Shown piece by piece: positions 1 through 8,418 of a stretch of 40,867 nt of DNA. Under the pieces are notes generated by a model. That model searched no databases, was not told the DNA's origin, and saw only the letters and a list, made by a program, of their open reading frames with translations. The translations under genes were made by a program, and so were the position numbers. Numbering within the stretch: position 1 is the stretch's first letter; the number at the start of each line of letters is the position of its first letter. The stretch is from Streptomyces triticagri (lineage in GTDB: Bacteria > Actinomycetota > Actinomycetes > Streptomycetales > Streptomycetaceae): assembly GCF_003429565.1 (NCBI RefSeq), contig NZ_QUAK01000232.1:1-40867 (forward strand), read 5' to 3'.

Positions 1-1
1 G

Positions 2-370
2 CCCGAGCCCGCGGCGGCCGCCGCGCGCCGGCCCACCCGGCGCCTGTGGGCCGCGGGCCTGGTCAGCGCCCTCGTCCTCGCGGGCTTCGTCTCCTTCTAC
101 GCCTCCGCCGACCCGGACGGCCTCGAGAAGGTCGCGTCCGACCAGGGCATCGACAAGGAAGCCGAGGAGCATGCGGCCAAGGACTCCCCGCTGGCCGACT
201 ACGGCATCAAGGACATGACCGACGCCCGCCTCTCCGGTGGACTGGCCGGTGCCATCGGCGTCGGTGCCACCCTCGCCGTCGGCAGCGGTGCCTTCTACGT
301 GATCACCCGACGACGCCGCAGGGCGGACGAGGAGCCCGCAGCCGTCGCAGGCACCGACGAGCAGGTCTGA
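2..370 (+). CDS. C-terminal part of a CbiM/CbiN-type cobalt ECF transporter component (PDGLE domain), cut by window start
   Basis: The frame is open from base 2 to the TGA at 368-370 and its start lies outside the window. The visible 122 residues begin with an Ala/Arg-rich cytoplasmic stretch. A membrane helix follows (LWAAGLVSALVLAGFVSFY), then the sequence ASADPDGLEKVA, which is the hallmark of the PDGLE/CbiN domain. After a charged extracytoplasmic loop there is a second helix (GAIGVGATLAVGSGAFYVI) and a basic tail. CbiN or a CbiM-CbiN fusion forms the substrate-capture side of a Co(II)/Ni(II) energy-coupling-factor importer. The cbiQ and cbiO genes follow directly, 3 bp downstream and then overlapping, which supports the assignment. 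Whether the N-terminal CbiM part is fused cannot be seen. Confidence 0.85.
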   Translation, partial: PEPAAAAARRPTRRLWAAGLVSALVLAGFVSFYASADPDGLEKVASDQGIDKEAEEHAAKDSPLADYGIKDMTDARLSGGLAGAIGVGATLAVGSGAFYVITRRRRRADEEPAAVAGTDEQV

Positions 371-373
371 TCC

Positions 374-1125
374 GTGGGACACGCGCACAGGCTCTACCGG
401 CACGGTGAATCGCCGGTCCACCGGCTGCCGCCGCACTGCAAACTGCTTGCCGCCTTCGCCTTCGTCGTGGTCGTCGTCAGCACACCGCGGGAAGCCGTCT
501 GGGCCTTCGTCCTGTACGCGCTGCTGCTCGCGGGTGCCGCCGGCCTCGCCCGACTCCCGGCCCGCTTCGTCCTGAAGCGCCTGGTGATCGAGGTGCCGTT
601 CGTCGCGTTCGCGCTGCTCATGCCGTTCGTCGTCCCCGGCGAGCAGACGGAGGTGCTCGGCCTCACGGTCAGCGTCCCCGGTCTCTGGGGCGCCTGGAAC
701 GTGCTGGCGAAGGGCACCCTCGGCGTCGGTGCCTCGGTGCTCCTGGCCGCCACCACCGAGCTGCGTGCGCTGCTGCGCGGCCTCCAACGCCTCAAGCTGC
801 CGCCGCTGTTGGTGCAGATCGCCTCCTTCATGGTCCGGTACGGGGATGTGGTCACCGACGAGATGCGCCGTATGTCCATCGCCCGCCGCTCACGTGGATT
901 CGAGGCGCGCGGGGTACGGCAGTGGGGTGTTCTCGCCAAGTCTGCGGGCGCCCTGTTCATCCGGTCCTACGAGCGCGGCGAACGCGTTCATCTCGCCATG
1001 GTCAGCCGCGGCTACACCGGCTCCATGCCGGTCATCGACGAGGTGACGGCTTCGCGCGCGCAGTGGGCGTACGCCGCGGCGCTCCCCCTGCTCGCCCTCG
1101 TCGTGTGTCTGGTGGGATGGACCCT

Positions 1126-1129
<4 letters not shown>
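374..1129 (+). CDS. cbiQ: Cobalt ECF transporter transmembrane coupling protein CbiQ (EcfT)
   Basis: This 251-residue integral membrane protein starts at GTG 374, 3 bp after the preceding stop. Several hydrophobic segments are evident (about residues 24-60, 72-92, 103-130 and 230-250). Two Ala-Arg-Gly-type coupling motifs, ARRSRGF and AMVSRGY, sit in the cytoplasmic helices of the second half. In the EcfT family these short helices dock into the ATPase subunits and carry motion to the substrate-binding component. Length and motif spacing fit CbiQ. It sits between the PDGLE component and the ATPase in what is clearly one operon, so metal (cobalt, possibly nickel) uptake is the likely role. Specificity cannot be read from this subunit alone. 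Confidence 0.9.
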
Positions 1130-1905
<776 letters not shown>

Positions 1906-1919
1906 CTGGCGAGAGAACT

Positions 1920-2591
1920 TCACCCGGTACCGATCCGCGTCTCTCCCCGCCCCGGTGGCACGAGCGCAAGCACGGCGCACAGCAGGGCACCCGGCACGCA
2001 CACCAGCCAGACCCATGAGAACTCCGCCTCGCCCAGGACCACTTGGATCGCGGGGAAGTACCCGAAGCCCCAGAGGCCCATCCACGCACCGAAGCGCAGG
2101 AGGGGCCGGTGGGCGAGCAGTCGGCCGGGCAGCAGCACACAGGCGAGCGCGAGCCCCGATCCGGCCCAGCCCGGAAGCGCCGCAAGCACCAGCGCCCCGT
2201 CGGAGTGCGGCGACACATGACACGTCTTCCCCCGCACCGTGAACCGCATCAGCTTGCCGCGCCAGGTCACCATCTCCGCATACGAACCGCGCCGGGCATC
2301 CTCGTAGCAGTCCGCCCCATTGCCGCCCTCGGTCTGATACCGCCGCTCCGCCCCCGACGCCCACCGAAGCTTGACGTACCGCGACCCCATATCGGTGTAT
2401 TTCTCGACCACCCGCCCACCACCACGCCGCAGACAGTCGCTCTGCGAGGGCACCTGCGCCGCGCGCCCGGGGCAGAACCGCGCCTGCTCGTAGTGCGCAC
2501 GCTCGTCGTAGGGCCCTTCGGCCAGCGCGACCCCGCCCCACAGGAGCGCGGCACCCAGCCCCACCCCCACCAGCCTCCCGACCCAACTCAC
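1920..2591 (-). CDS. Hypothetical membrane/secreted-domain protein
   Basis: I do not recognise a family. The protein is about 223 residues. An N-terminal hydrophobic segment (GRLVGVGLGAALLWGGVALA) is followed by a roughly 100-residue hydrophilic, probably extracytoplasmic part with four cysteines. Two or three further hydrophobic helices come next (GALVLAALPGWAGSGLALACVL, then FGAWMGLWGFGYFPAIQVVLG and WLVCVPGALLCAVLAL). I chose GTG 2591 because AGGGGA lies 5-6 bp upstream; an upstream GTG at 2624 has no convincing ribosome site. It lies 48 bp downstream of the histidine kinase gene on the same strand and could be co-transcribed with it. The layout resembles DUF3592-like proteins of actinomycetes, but this is only an impression. 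Confidence 0.6.
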   Translation of the reverse strand: MSWVGRLVGVGLGAALLWGGVALAEGPYDERAHYEQARFCPGRAAQVPSQSDCLRRGGGRVVEKYTDMGSRYVKLRWASGAERRYQTEGGNGADCYEDARRGSYAEMVTWRGKLMRFTVRGKTCHVSPHSDGALVLAALPGWAGSGLALACVLLPGRLLAHRPLLRFGAWMGLWGFGYFPAIQVVLGEAEFSWVWLVCVPGALLCAVLALVPPGRGETRIGTG

Positions 2592-2639
2592 GGCAGTCCC
2601 CTGCCCGTTGAGCCCCGCACGCACACCGCCGGACGGACG

Positions 2640-3905
2640 TCACCGCGACTTCGCCCGGCCGGGCCTGTCACCCTCGGGCGCCGGCAGGTCGGCGACGACC
2701 TCGAAGCCGCCCTCGGGCAGAGGGCCGGCGGTCAGGTGTCCGCCGATCGCCTCGGCCCGCTCGGTCATGCCCAGGATGCCGTACGAGTCGGCCCTCTCCG
2801 GGACGTCCGCGGAGCTGCCGGTGCCGCCCTCGCCCGCCCGCTCGCCCTCGCCGTTGCGCACCGTGAGGCGCAGTGCGTCGGGCAGGTACGCGAGGGTGAC
2901 GCGAGCGGGGGCGCCGGCGGCATGGCGGGCCACATTGGTGAGCGACTCCTGCACGATCCGGTAGGCGGTCACGTCCACCGCGTGCGCGAGATCGCGTGGT
3001 GCCCCGGTGGTGTGCAGGGTGACGTCGACTCCGGCTGCCCGTGCCGATTCCACCAGGCCGTCCGGGCGGGCCAGGCTCGGCAGGACGCTCGGCTCGTCGG
3101 CCGGATCCGCCGCGGCACCGTGTCCCCGGAGCACGTCGAGGGTCGCGCGCAGCTCGCTCATCGCCGTACGGGACGTCTCCGCGATGGTGCGCATCGCGGA
3201 GGACAGTGCGCCGGGCGGTGGTTCGGCGGACGACTCGTCGAGGTGGGAGACGACGGAGGACTGGGCGTTGATGACCGCCATGTTGTGCGCCAGGACATCG
3301 TGCAGGTCGCGGGCGATCCGCAGCCGCTCCTCGGCGATCTGCCGCCGCGCCTCCGCGGCACGCTGCGCCGTCTCCGCGCGGCGGAGCGCCGACTCGGCCT
3401 CCCGCTCCCGCTCGGCCCGCACGGCCCGGTCCGCGGTCGCGGCGTGGACCACGGACCGGGCACGGGTGACTTCGCCGAGCGCGACGGCGAAGGCGATCCA
3501 GCCGATGACGCCGAAGGCCTCCACCGGGCTGTCCACGCCGGAGACCGCCATCCCCAGGGCGGTCACCGCCACGGTGCCGGCGGCGACCACGAGGGATCTG
3601 GTGCGGGACCCGGCGGCCGCCACCGTGTACAGCACCACGACCAGGGGCAACAGCACTGCTTCGTGCGGGTAGTTGAGCAGATGGTACGCGCCGGACGCGG
3701 CCAGGCAGACGGCCAGTGCGCCGAGCGGCCACCGGTGCCGTACGAGCAGGGGCGCCACGATCAGCAGGACGAGGGCGACGGTGCCGGCCTCCAATGCCTC
3801 CTGCTGGAGCGCCAGGCCCAGCCAGGCGAAGCACAGCAGTCCGACGGCGAGCAGCACATCCGATCGCCGGCCGTACCAGGCGGTGCGTGGCTGTCCTCCG
3901 GTCAC
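2640..3905 (-). CDS. Two-component sensor histidine kinase, NarL/DesK type (HisKA_3)
   Basis: This 421-residue kinase has an N-terminal membrane part of about five or six helices (residues 16-145) and a coiled linker rich in Glu/Arg/Ala (150-195). The HisKA_3 dimerisation domain follows, with the phospho-acceptor His202 in ARDLHDVLAHN. The C-terminal HATPase domain has an N-box (QESLTN, 319-324) and a G-box (GILGM, 376-380). I chose GTG 3905 because GGAGGG lies 7 bp upstream; the open frame continues further up without a ribosome site and would overlap the neighbour. Such kinases normally pair with a LuxR-type response regulator, but none is adjacent. The upstream gene instead encodes a SARP, 49 bp away on the same strand, so the kinase is an orphan placed with a pathway activator. 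Confidence 0.9.
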   Translation of the reverse strand: MTGGQPRTAWYGRRSDVLLAVGLLCFAWLGLALQQEALEAGTVALVLLIVAPLLVRHRWPLGALAVCLAASGAYHLLNYPHEAVLLPLVVVLYTVAAAGSRTRSLVVAAGTVAVTALGMAVSGVDSPVEAFGVIGWIAFAVALGEVTRARSVVHAATADRAVRAEREREAESALRRAETAQRAAEARRQIAEERLRIARDLHDVLAHNMAVINAQSSVVSHLDESSAEPPPGALSSAMRTIAETSRTAMSELRATLDVLRGHGAAADPADEPSVLPSLARPDGLVESARAAGVDVTLHTTGAPRDLAHAVDVTAYRIVQESLTNVARHAAGAPARVTLAYLPDALRLTVRNGEGERAGEGGTGSSADVPERADSYGILGMTERAEAIGGHLTAGPLPEGGFEVVADLPAPEGDRPGRAKSR

Positions 3906-3954
3906 CGTGGGACCCTCCGGCCGTGCCCCGGGAGCGTCCCCGCGGGTGTGGTTC

Positions 3955-4713
3955 TCACAGTTCGTCACGCAGTAGCGCCTGGTGCACCGCACGCAGCTGC
4001 GATCCGGGCTCGACGCCCAGTGTGTCCGCGAGTTGGGTGCGCAGTGATGCGTAGTAGTCCAGGGCCTCCGCCTCACGTCCCGCCATCGCAAGGGCACGCA
4101 TCAGTACCGCGGCGAGCGGCTCGGCGACGGGGTGGTCCCAGAGCAGTTCGCGGAGCGGGGCGATGACGTCCAGGGGGCGGCCGAGGCGCAGTTCGAGCGC
4201 GGCCCACCGGGTGGCGGCGTCGAGCCGCTCGTGCTCCCAGCTGCCCCGGGCTCGCGCGACCCACTGGCCGGGCAGGCCGGCGAGCGGCGTCTCCGACCAG
4301 GTGTCGAGCGCCTCGCGCAGCAGCTTCGCCCGGTCGACTTCGGATGATTCCTCCACCCTGGCCCGTGCGACGAGCTGCCGGAAGCGGTGCAGGTCGATCA
4401 GCTCCGCCTCCATGTCGAGCAGATAGCCGTCGGCCCGGCGCAGCACCTGCACGCCCTCGACCTCCGGTGCGCCTGCGGCAGACTGCCGCGACCCCAGCAG
4501 GCGGCGCAGCCTGCTGATGTACGTGTACAGGGCGTCCCTGGCCTTCGCCGGCGGCTGTTCGCCCCACACGCGGTCGATCAGCGCCTCCGCGCTCACCGGA
4601 CGGCTTGCATTGGCGGCAAGGACCGCGAGGACGATCCGCTGCTGGATCGGGCCGACGTCGACGGTTTTATCGCAGTCCCAAATCTCGACCGGACCTAATA
4701 CTCGGACCTCCAT
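3955..4713 (-). CDS. SARP-family pathway activator (small, 252 aa), TTA-containing
   Basis: The protein has the compact SARP layout of ActII-ORF4, RedD or DnrI. An N-terminal OmpR-like winged-helix DNA-binding domain covers about residues 1-95 (VLGPVEIW, QQRIVLAVLAANASRPVS, the DNA-facing part RDALYTYISRLRRLLG). A bacterial transcriptional activation domain covers about 100-245 (DLHRFRQLVARAR, PLREALDTW-like repeats, LADTLGVEPGSQLRAVHQALL). It lacks the ATPase/TPR extension of large AfsR proteins. The sixth codon (plus-strand 4696-4698) is TTA, which in Streptomyces needs the developmentally controlled bldA tRNA. With the adjacent type II PKS operon on the same strand, it is the obvious cluster-situated activator. 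The ATG at 4713 is preceded by a G-rich Shine-Dalgarno stretch 7 bp upstream. Confidence 0.9.
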   Translation of the reverse strand: MEVRVLGPVEIWDCDKTVDVGPIQQRIVLAVLAANASRPVSAEALIDRVWGEQPPAKARDALYTYISRLRRLLGSRQSAAGAPEVEGVQVLRRADGYLLDMEAELIDLHRFRQLVARARVEESSEVDRAKLLREALDTWSETPLAGLPGQWVARARGSWEHERLDAATRWAALELRLGRPLDVIAPLRELLWDHPVAEPLAAVLMRALAMAGREAEALDYYASLRTQLADTLGVEPGSQLRAVHQALLRDEL

Positions 4714-5201
4714 GATGATTCCCCCCGTAGAATCGCATTCCCAGAAACGGTGCGTGAACCTCGTAACGCCGCCGGCGCCGGTGCACGTCGACCGCGAGGC
4801 ATTGATTGCCTCCGACGCAGAACGGGATCACTCACTCCCGGATCCCATTCCCCGCAATCCGTGATCCCGATTCAGGGTACCCGACCGGCATCCCCGAGGG
4901 CGAGCGAATCTGGGTGATCGTTCAACGGGCAACCCGGAAATCTTGGGTTGCTTCCTGGATGGAACCTCGAAGCACCGCGCGACCTGCGGTGACTGACTTT
5001 GGTCGGCCCGCGCACCGAGTCGGTGAAATCGTTTGCGCGCCGATATTTTCGCGGACGGTCGCGCCGCACACGGTTCGGAGATTCGATTCACTGTTGAATT
5101 GCCTGCCCCTCGGCGAGCGAGGAACAGGCAATTCGGCGTGAGTTACTTGTCGGTTTCCGGCACGAACCGCTGACGGGTTTGTGACGTCGGTTACCTGCCG
5201 G
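4714..5201. promoter_or_regulatory. 488-bp regulatory gap upstream of the SARP gene
   Basis: No credible gene lies here, and the stretch is visibly richer in A/T than its surroundings. It holds the presumptive promoter of the SARP gene (reading left) and the 3' end of the PKS operon (from the right). Two dyads are visible in its SARP-proximal half. CGGGATCAC at 4823-4831 pairs with GTGATCCCG at 4861-4869. GCAACCC at 4929-4935 pairs with GGGTTGC at 4945-4951. A strong hairpin lies at 5096-5134 near the operon end. The dyads could be binding sites for regulators of the SARP gene; this is inference. Confidence 0.5.
5096..5134 (-). terminator. Terminator-like hairpin after the PKS operon
   Basis: GAATTGCCTG (5096-5105) and CAGGCAATTC (5125-5134) are perfect 10-bp inverted arms. 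A second inner stem, CCTCG (5108-5112) with CGAGG (5118-5122), closes on a 5-nt loop. It starts about 70 bp beyond the last stop codon of the PKS operon (5202). There is no U-tract, as is common for Streptomyces hairpin terminators. Confidence 0.6.
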
Positions 5202-5552
5202 TTACTTGGGGGCCGTCTCCTCGCGGACCACGAACCGCAACGAATGCGCGCGGTCGATGCATTCCCGCATGGGCTTGATCAGCGTCCGGTGTTCGGTGCT
5301 GGCCTCCCAGTCGAGAAATCGGTCGAGGCTGTCCCACTCGCTGGTGATCATCCAGTTGTCCGGGTCGGTCGGCGACTGGCACACCTGGTCCATGAGATGA
5401 CCGGGCACGTTCTCGGCGACCTGGTGACGTACGTCCTCGTACGCCGCGAGGAAGCGGTCGACGGAGCGTGGTTTGAGCCGGATCAGGAAGACGATGCGGC
5501 CCTTCGGCGCCAGACGGGTGTGGGTGTCCTGGGGTTCGGCCACGGTGCTCAT
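5202..5552 (-). CDS. ABM-type antibiotic biosynthesis monooxygenase/cyclase-like protein
   Basis: This 116-residue protein resembles the dimeric alpha+beta barrel (ferredoxin-like) family of small polyketide tailoring proteins, including ABM monooxygenases and SchA/CurD-like proteins. Visible features are the strand RIVFLIRLKPR, helix VDRFLAAYEDVRHQVAENVPGH, strand DQVCQSPTDPDNWMITSEWDSL, a DWEAST helix, and a His/Arg-rich end. The tract NWMITSEWDSLDRF matches the typical last strand and helix of this fold. The start at ATG 5552 overlaps the stop of the upstream hydrolase gene by 4 bp (ATGA), so it is translationally coupled and is the last gene of the PKS operon. Relatives act without cofactor on anthrone- or naphthacenone-like intermediates; the exact reaction here is unknown. 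Confidence 0.75.
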   Translation of the reverse strand: MSTVAEPQDTHTRLAPKGRIVFLIRLKPRSVDRFLAAYEDVRHQVAENVPGHLMDQVCQSPTDPDNWMITSEWDSLDRFLDWEASTEHRTLIKPMRECIDRAHSLRFVVREETAPK

Positions 5553-6421
5553 GCCGCCGACACCTCCACGCGCGGGTCGCTCTGCCTGGTCAGGAAGTGC
5601 GCGACGCCGCTGGCGAGTCCGGGCGGATCCATCAGCGGAAGCGCATGCTCGGCGGCGTCCAGGACGAGGAGCCGGGTCTGGGGTATCCACTCGCTCAGCA
5701 CGCTGTGCACCATCTGCGCCCGCTGCGGACTGTGCGCGCCGAGGACCGACAGGACGGGCCGGTGGATCCGCGCCGCGTCGGCCGCGGTGAAGTTCCAGGC
5801 GAACGCGGCCGGCATCTCGATCTGCAGGAAGGTGTCGGCGTCCCGTACGGCCTGGTCCATCTCGCCGCTCGCGGTGAGGAAGTCGAGCACTCCGCGGAAC
5901 GCGTCACCGGCACGGGATTCGAGGAACGCCATCAGCGCGGCCCGCTTGTCGCCGGTACGTGCGACCTCGAGCACCTTGTCGAACGCGGCGGTGAACTGCT
6001 GCTGCGACTGCTTGGCCCCCGGATCGCCCTGTGCCTTCGCCTTGGCGATCTGTCCCATCAGGGCCGGCTCGAGCAGGGTGAGGCTGCGGACCGACTCCGG
6101 TTCGGCCAGCACCGTCTGCAGTGCGATCGCGCCACCGAGGGAGTGGCCGATCAGGTGGGCCGGGCCGAGGCCGAGGTGGCGCAGCAGGGCCGCGCAGTCC
6201 GCCGCCTGCTCCTCGATGCTGGTCGGAGCATTGGTGCGGGTGCTGCCTGCGAATCCACGGCGGTGGTAGTTCACCACCTGGTAGTGGTCGGTCAGGGCCG
6301 GCTGGTCGACCAGCGGCTTGTTCTCGTCGGCCAGCAGGCCGCCGTGCAGCAGGATCACCGGCTCGCCCGAGCCGCGCGTCTCGTACTCCAGGGTGACGCC
6401 GTTCACGACTGCTTCCTTCAT
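5549..6421 (-). CDS. Alpha/beta hydrolase in the PKS operon
   Basis: This 290-residue alpha/beta hydrolase fold protein has the oxyanion-hole motif LLHGG early on. The nucleophile elbow GHSLGG holds Ser in the middle third. A probable acid follows the strand VLSVLGAHSP, and the catalytic His lies in AAEHALPLMDP. The ATG at 6421 has AAGGAG 6 bp upstream; the longer open frame has no such support. It lies 26 bp downstream of the barrel-like gene and overlaps the ABM gene by 4 bp. In aromatic polyketide clusters such enzymes can release the chain, hydrolyse esters or assist cyclisation. Haloperoxidase-like folds of this family look similar, so the substrate is undetermined. Confidence 0.85.
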   Translation of the reverse strand: MKEAVVNGVTLEYETRGSGEPVILLHGGLLADENKPLVDQPALTDHYQVVNYHRRGFAGSTRTNAPTSIEEQAADCAALLRHLGLGPAHLIGHSLGGAIALQTVLAEPESVRSLTLLEPALMGQIAKAKAQGDPGAKQSQQQFTAAFDKVLEVARTGDKRAALMAFLESRAGDAFRGVLDFLTASGEMDQAVRDADTFLQIEMPAAFAWNFTAADAARIHRPVLSVLGAHSPQRAQMVHSVLSEWIPQTRLLVLDAAEHALPLMDPPGLASGVAHFLTRQSDPRVEVSAA

Positions 6422-6447
6422 GTCTGCTCCTTCGCTCTCTCGCTCGA

Positions 6448-7212
6448 TCACCGGTCTGCGGACGCGTCGCGCTCGAGGACCAACGTGCCGGAGTACGTTC
6501 CTTCGCCGAAGAACGGCGGTGTGACCTTGAGGTCGAAACGCAGGCGCCCCGAAGCCCCCCGGTAGATGCCGGTGCTGCGGTCGCCGTCCACCCACAGGTC
6601 CGCGCTGAGGGTGTCGCGCGAGCCCTTCTCCAGGAAGTTCAGGCGCAGTTCGCCGTCCGCGGTGTCGACGACGAGGTGGCCGGGCATCCGGTAGTTCGGC
6701 GCCTCGATCTCGAACTCGCCGGTGGCGCCGCTGAAGATGCCGGTGCTGCGTTCGGGGTCGACGCGCAGCATCGACTCCATGTAGTGCACCTTCTTGAAGA
6801 TCGGCTTGCCGTTCTCCGTGCCGGGCGGGCCGCCGGCACCGGGAGGACCGTGGTGACCGCCGGGACCTCCGGGCCCGGGAGGCCCGCCGGCTCCGGGAGG
6901 ACCGGCCGACTTCTCCGCGAAGGGGTCACGTCCGTCCCGGAAGGGGTGCTCCGCCGGGCGCGGCGGGAGTGGCGTGACGATCTGCTGCCGCAGCACGAAG
7001 GTCAGGGTGCCGTGCGGCACTTCCATGACGCACTCGCGGTCCTCCGGCACGGTGCTGCCGAACCGGTAGCCCTGGTACAGGCCCGAGATCCCCCCGCTGA
7101 AGATCCCGCTGGATCCCTCGCGACAGGCGATGGTCCTGATCTCTCCGCTGACCGGGACGGTGTGCAGGGTCGGTGCAGAGCCGGCCACGGATCGTTCCTG
7201 GACTGTGGTCAC
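6448..7212 (-). CDS. Glycine-rich, allene-oxide-cyclase-barrel-like protein with three repeated motifs
   Basis: This 254-residue protein has no confident family match. A motif of the form S-S/T-G-I-F/Y-x-G-G/A-x-G occurs three times, at residues 34-43 (SSGIFSGGIS), 156-165 (RSTGIFSGAT, offset by one) and 213-222 (STGIYRGASG). Each copy is followed by a beta-strand-like segment. The G-x-F-x-G-A-x-G pattern is the kind seen in allene-oxide-cyclase-like barrels, the fold also used by some bacterial polyketide cyclases. Between the first and second copies lies a collagen-like Gly/Pro linker (about 104-131). GTG 7212 has GGAGG 6 bp upstream and overlaps the methyltransferase stop (GTGA). A cyclase or binding role in the pathway is inference. 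Confidence 0.6.
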   Translation of the reverse strand: MTTVQERSVAGSAPTLHTVPVSGEIRTIACREGSSGIFSGGISGLYQGYRFGSTVPEDRECVMEVPHGTLTFVLRQQIVTPLPPRPAEHPFRDGRDPFAEKSAGPPGAGGPPGPGGPGGHHGPPGAGGPPGTENGKPIFKKVHYMESMLRVDPERSTGIFSGATGEFEIEAPNYRMPGHLVVDTADGELRLNFLEKGSRDTLSADLWVDGDRSTGIYRGASGRLRFDLKVTPPFFGEGTYSGTLVLERDASADR

Positions 7213-8339
7213 GAGGTACCTCCATCTGTTGGTGTCTGTACGGCAGTTGGTACGGCGGTCGGGGTGTGCGCAGAGGCCGGCCGGGCTTCGATGACGGAGA
7301 GCGGGGGCTCGGTCTCGGTGATGGCGGCCACGGCGAAGCCGGCCCGCTCGAGTACGTGCGCCCACTGCGCCTCGGTGCGTTCCAGGCCGGTCGTCAGGGT
7401 GAGCATCTCGAGGTCGATGAGCTTGCCGACGTCGAAGGCGTTGCCGGGCTGCACGACGGACTCCATGATCAGCAGCCGGGCGTCCGTCCGGTCGCCCATC
7501 GCGGTCCGTACGTTGCGCAGGATCGCGACGCATTCGTCGTCGCTCCAGTCGTGCAGGCAGGTGCGCAGCACGTACGCGTCCGCGTGCGCTTCCGGTGGAA
7601 TCGGCCCGAAGAAGTCGCCGGCGACATAGGACATCCGGGCGCGCACCTCGGGGCCGACGGGCGCCCGCTGCGCGCTCTCCACCACGGGCGCGCGGTCCAG
7701 GAGTACGCCTCGTACCTCCGGGTTCGCCCGCAGGATCGCGGCCAGCAAGTGGCCCTGGCCGCCTCCGAGATCGGTGATCACCGGGTGCCGGGAGAAGTCG
7801 TGGTCGGCGACGATGGCGTCGGCGGACTGCTCGGTGAACGAGGTCATCGCCCGGTTGAAGATCTCCTCCTCGCGCGGGTGCTCGGCGAGGTGGTCGAAGA
7901 TGCGCTGCCCGAAGACGTGGTCGAAGGCCGGCTCGCCCGTGCGTACGGTGTGCAGCAGCTTGCCGTAGGGCCGCCAGGTGAAGTCGGCGCCCTCCATCCT
8001 CGCCATGTGCCGGACGCTGCCGGGCACGTCCGTGCGCAGGTAGTCGGACATGGGGGTGTTGACGATCCGTCCGTCCGGCAGCTCGGCGAAGACGCCGTAG
8101 GACGCGATCGCACGGAGCACCCGGTGCAGCGGCTGCGTTCGGCAGCCGGCCTTCGCCGCCAGGTCGTCGACCGTCTGCGGGCCGTCGGACACCAGGTCCG
8201 CGATGCCGAGCTCGGCGGCCACGTGCACCGCCTGTGAGATCCATTTGGCGGTGACCAGGAGCAACATGCCGACGGGTGGTGGGAGTTGAGCCGGGTCGGG
8301 CGGGTCCGCCGGGTCGATCCCGGGAAGCGTGTCGGTCAT
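7209..8339 (-). CDS. SAM-dependent O-methyltransferase (plant OMT/TcmN-TcmO type)
   Basis: This 376-residue enzyme has the two-part architecture of small-molecule O-methyltransferases. An N-terminal dimerisation winged-helix domain covers about residues 20-100 (ISQAVHVAAELGIADLV, LHRVLRAIASYGVF). The class I catalytic domain contains the SAM motif DLGGGQGH (190-197) and the catalytic base His263 in CLHDWSDDEC. ATG 8339 has GGAG about 8 bp upstream. It is the only methyltransferase in the polyketide operon, so one phenolic hydroxyl of the product is probably methylated. The 3' end overlaps the barrel-like gene by 4 bp. A gap of 79 bp separates it from the thioredoxin-fold gene upstream, the second largest gap inside the operon after 72-80 bp spacings elsewhere. 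Confidence 0.9.
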   Translation of the reverse strand: MTDTLPGIDPADPPDPAQLPPPVGMLLLVTAKWISQAVHVAAELGIADLVSDGPQTVDDLAAKAGCRTQPLHRVLRAIASYGVFAELPDGRIVNTPMSDYLRTDVPGSVRHMARMEGADFTWRPYGKLLHTVRTGEPAFDHVFGQRIFDHLAEHPREEEIFNRAMTSFTEQSADAIVADHDFSRHPVITDLGGGQGHLLAAILRANPEVRGVLLDRAPVVESAQRAPVGPEVRARMSYVAGDFFGPIPPEAHADAYVLRTCLHDWSDDECVAILRNVRTAMGDRTDARLLIMESVVQPGNAFDVGKLIDLEMLTLTTGLERTEAQWAHVLERAGFAVAAITETEPPLSVIEARPASAHTPTAVPTAVQTPTDGGTS

Positions 8340-8418
8340 GCAGGACTCCGTGGGTTGTCGGGTGGCAACAAGTCGTCGAGTGGCGGCAAGTCGTCGGGCG
8401 GCGAGTCGTGGGGCGGCA

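Noticed and set aside
5549..6595. Longer start for the alpha/beta hydrolase at 6595
   Set aside because: It would overlap the barrel-like gene; ATG 6421 has a good AAGGAG site and fits the family length.
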